Shown: piece by piece, positions 5,491-5,566 of the stretch | Layout of the letters: each line of letters opens with the position of its first letter | Numbering within the stretch: the first letter of the stretch is position 1 | Origin: Kiritimatiellia bacterium | Lineage (GTDB): Bacteria; Verrucomicrobiota; Kiritimatiellia; SLAD01 | Assembly: GCA_007128275.1 (NCBI GenBank) | Contig: SKXR01000001.1 | Coordinates: 1-5,566, forward strand | Reading direction: 5' to 3' | DNA: 5,566 bases | The notes under the pieces: model-generated | The model's database searches: none | The model's input: only the letters and a program-made list of their open reading frames with translations | Told to the model about the DNA's origin: nothing | Translations under genes and position numbers: made by a program

Positions 5491-5566
5491 TCAGCGTTTC
5501 CGTGCGTCGCGTGCGGCGTCGTGCACCATGGCCAGAAGGGCTATGCACGCCGTGTCGGTGCGCAGG
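5491..5566 (-). CDS. Possible C-terminal end of a leftward gene (cut by window edge)
   Basis: The minus strand from the right edge reads open for 24 codons, ending in ...IALLAMVHDAARDARKR and a TGA at 5493-5491. The residues look like an amphipathic helix with a basic tail, a common protein ending, and most third codon positions are G or C as in the other genes here. The fragment is too short to identify. A competing plus-strand frame (from ATG 5449) also stays open to the edge, so the call is tentative. If correct, this gene converges on the glutamate dehydrogenase gene with the palindrome between them. Confidence 0.35.
   Translation of the reverse strand, partial: LRTDTACIALLAMVHDAARDARKR

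Noticed and set aside
5189..5548. Leftward open frame of 119 codons and overlapping rightward frames of 85 and 66 codons
   Set aside because: They run through both hairpins and the 52-bp palindrome, so part of each translation is a by-product of the inverted repeat. No ribosome binding sites or motifs support them.
1..5566. CRISPR array, tRNA or rRNA gene, insertion sequence or complete mobile element
   Set aside because: No direct repeats with regular spacing, cloverleaf-like segments, transposase motifs or terminal repeats with duplications were seen anywhere in the window.

Overview
The window is a chromosomal stretch of a bacterium with moderately high GC coding DNA. It carries four recognisable protein genes and possibly the tail of a fifth. 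A PEP-CTERM exported protein points to a Gram-negative organism with an exosortase sorting system. Together with the glutamyl-tRNA synthetase sequence and the large PEP/pyruvate-binding protein, this fits a Verrucomicrobiota/Kiritimatiellota-like (PVC) lineage. That placement is inference; no rRNA or other decisive marker is present.

Layout. Bases 1-161 (minus strand) hold the first 53 codons of glutamyl-tRNA synthetase (gltX), with a plausible sigma-70-type promoter and ribosome binding site just upstream. A divergent intergenic region (162-383) separates it from a rightward gene (384-1184) for a small secreted PEP-CTERM protein. Its anchor is followed by an unusual 34-residue tail. Only 39 nt later begins an 866-codon gene (1224-3824) for a two-domain protein. 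Its N-terminal part is a KaiC/RecA-like domain that has lost the Walker A loop. This is fused to a pyruvate phosphate dikinase-type ATP/pyruvate-binding domain and a family-specific C-terminal region. After 104 nt and a good Shine-Dalgarno sequence comes a complete hexameric-type glutamate dehydrogenase gene (3929-5179).

Bases 5180-5490 appear non-coding. They contain a terminator-like hairpin (about 5261-5303) and a 52-bp nearly perfect inverted repeat with no spacer (5363-5414). Bases 5491-5566 may be the C-terminal end of a leftward gene, which would make the palindrome lie between convergent genes.

How the genes relate. GltX and glutamate dehydrogenase both use glutamate. The dikinase-like protein may sense or use ATP together with pyruvate or PEP, but it lacks the phosphohistidine and PEP-binding domains of a full PEP synthase or dikinase. 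No dedicated pathway can be proven. The most unusual items are the 52-bp palindrome, the degenerate-KaiC/PPDK fusion and the PEP-CTERM protein with extra sequence beyond its anchor.
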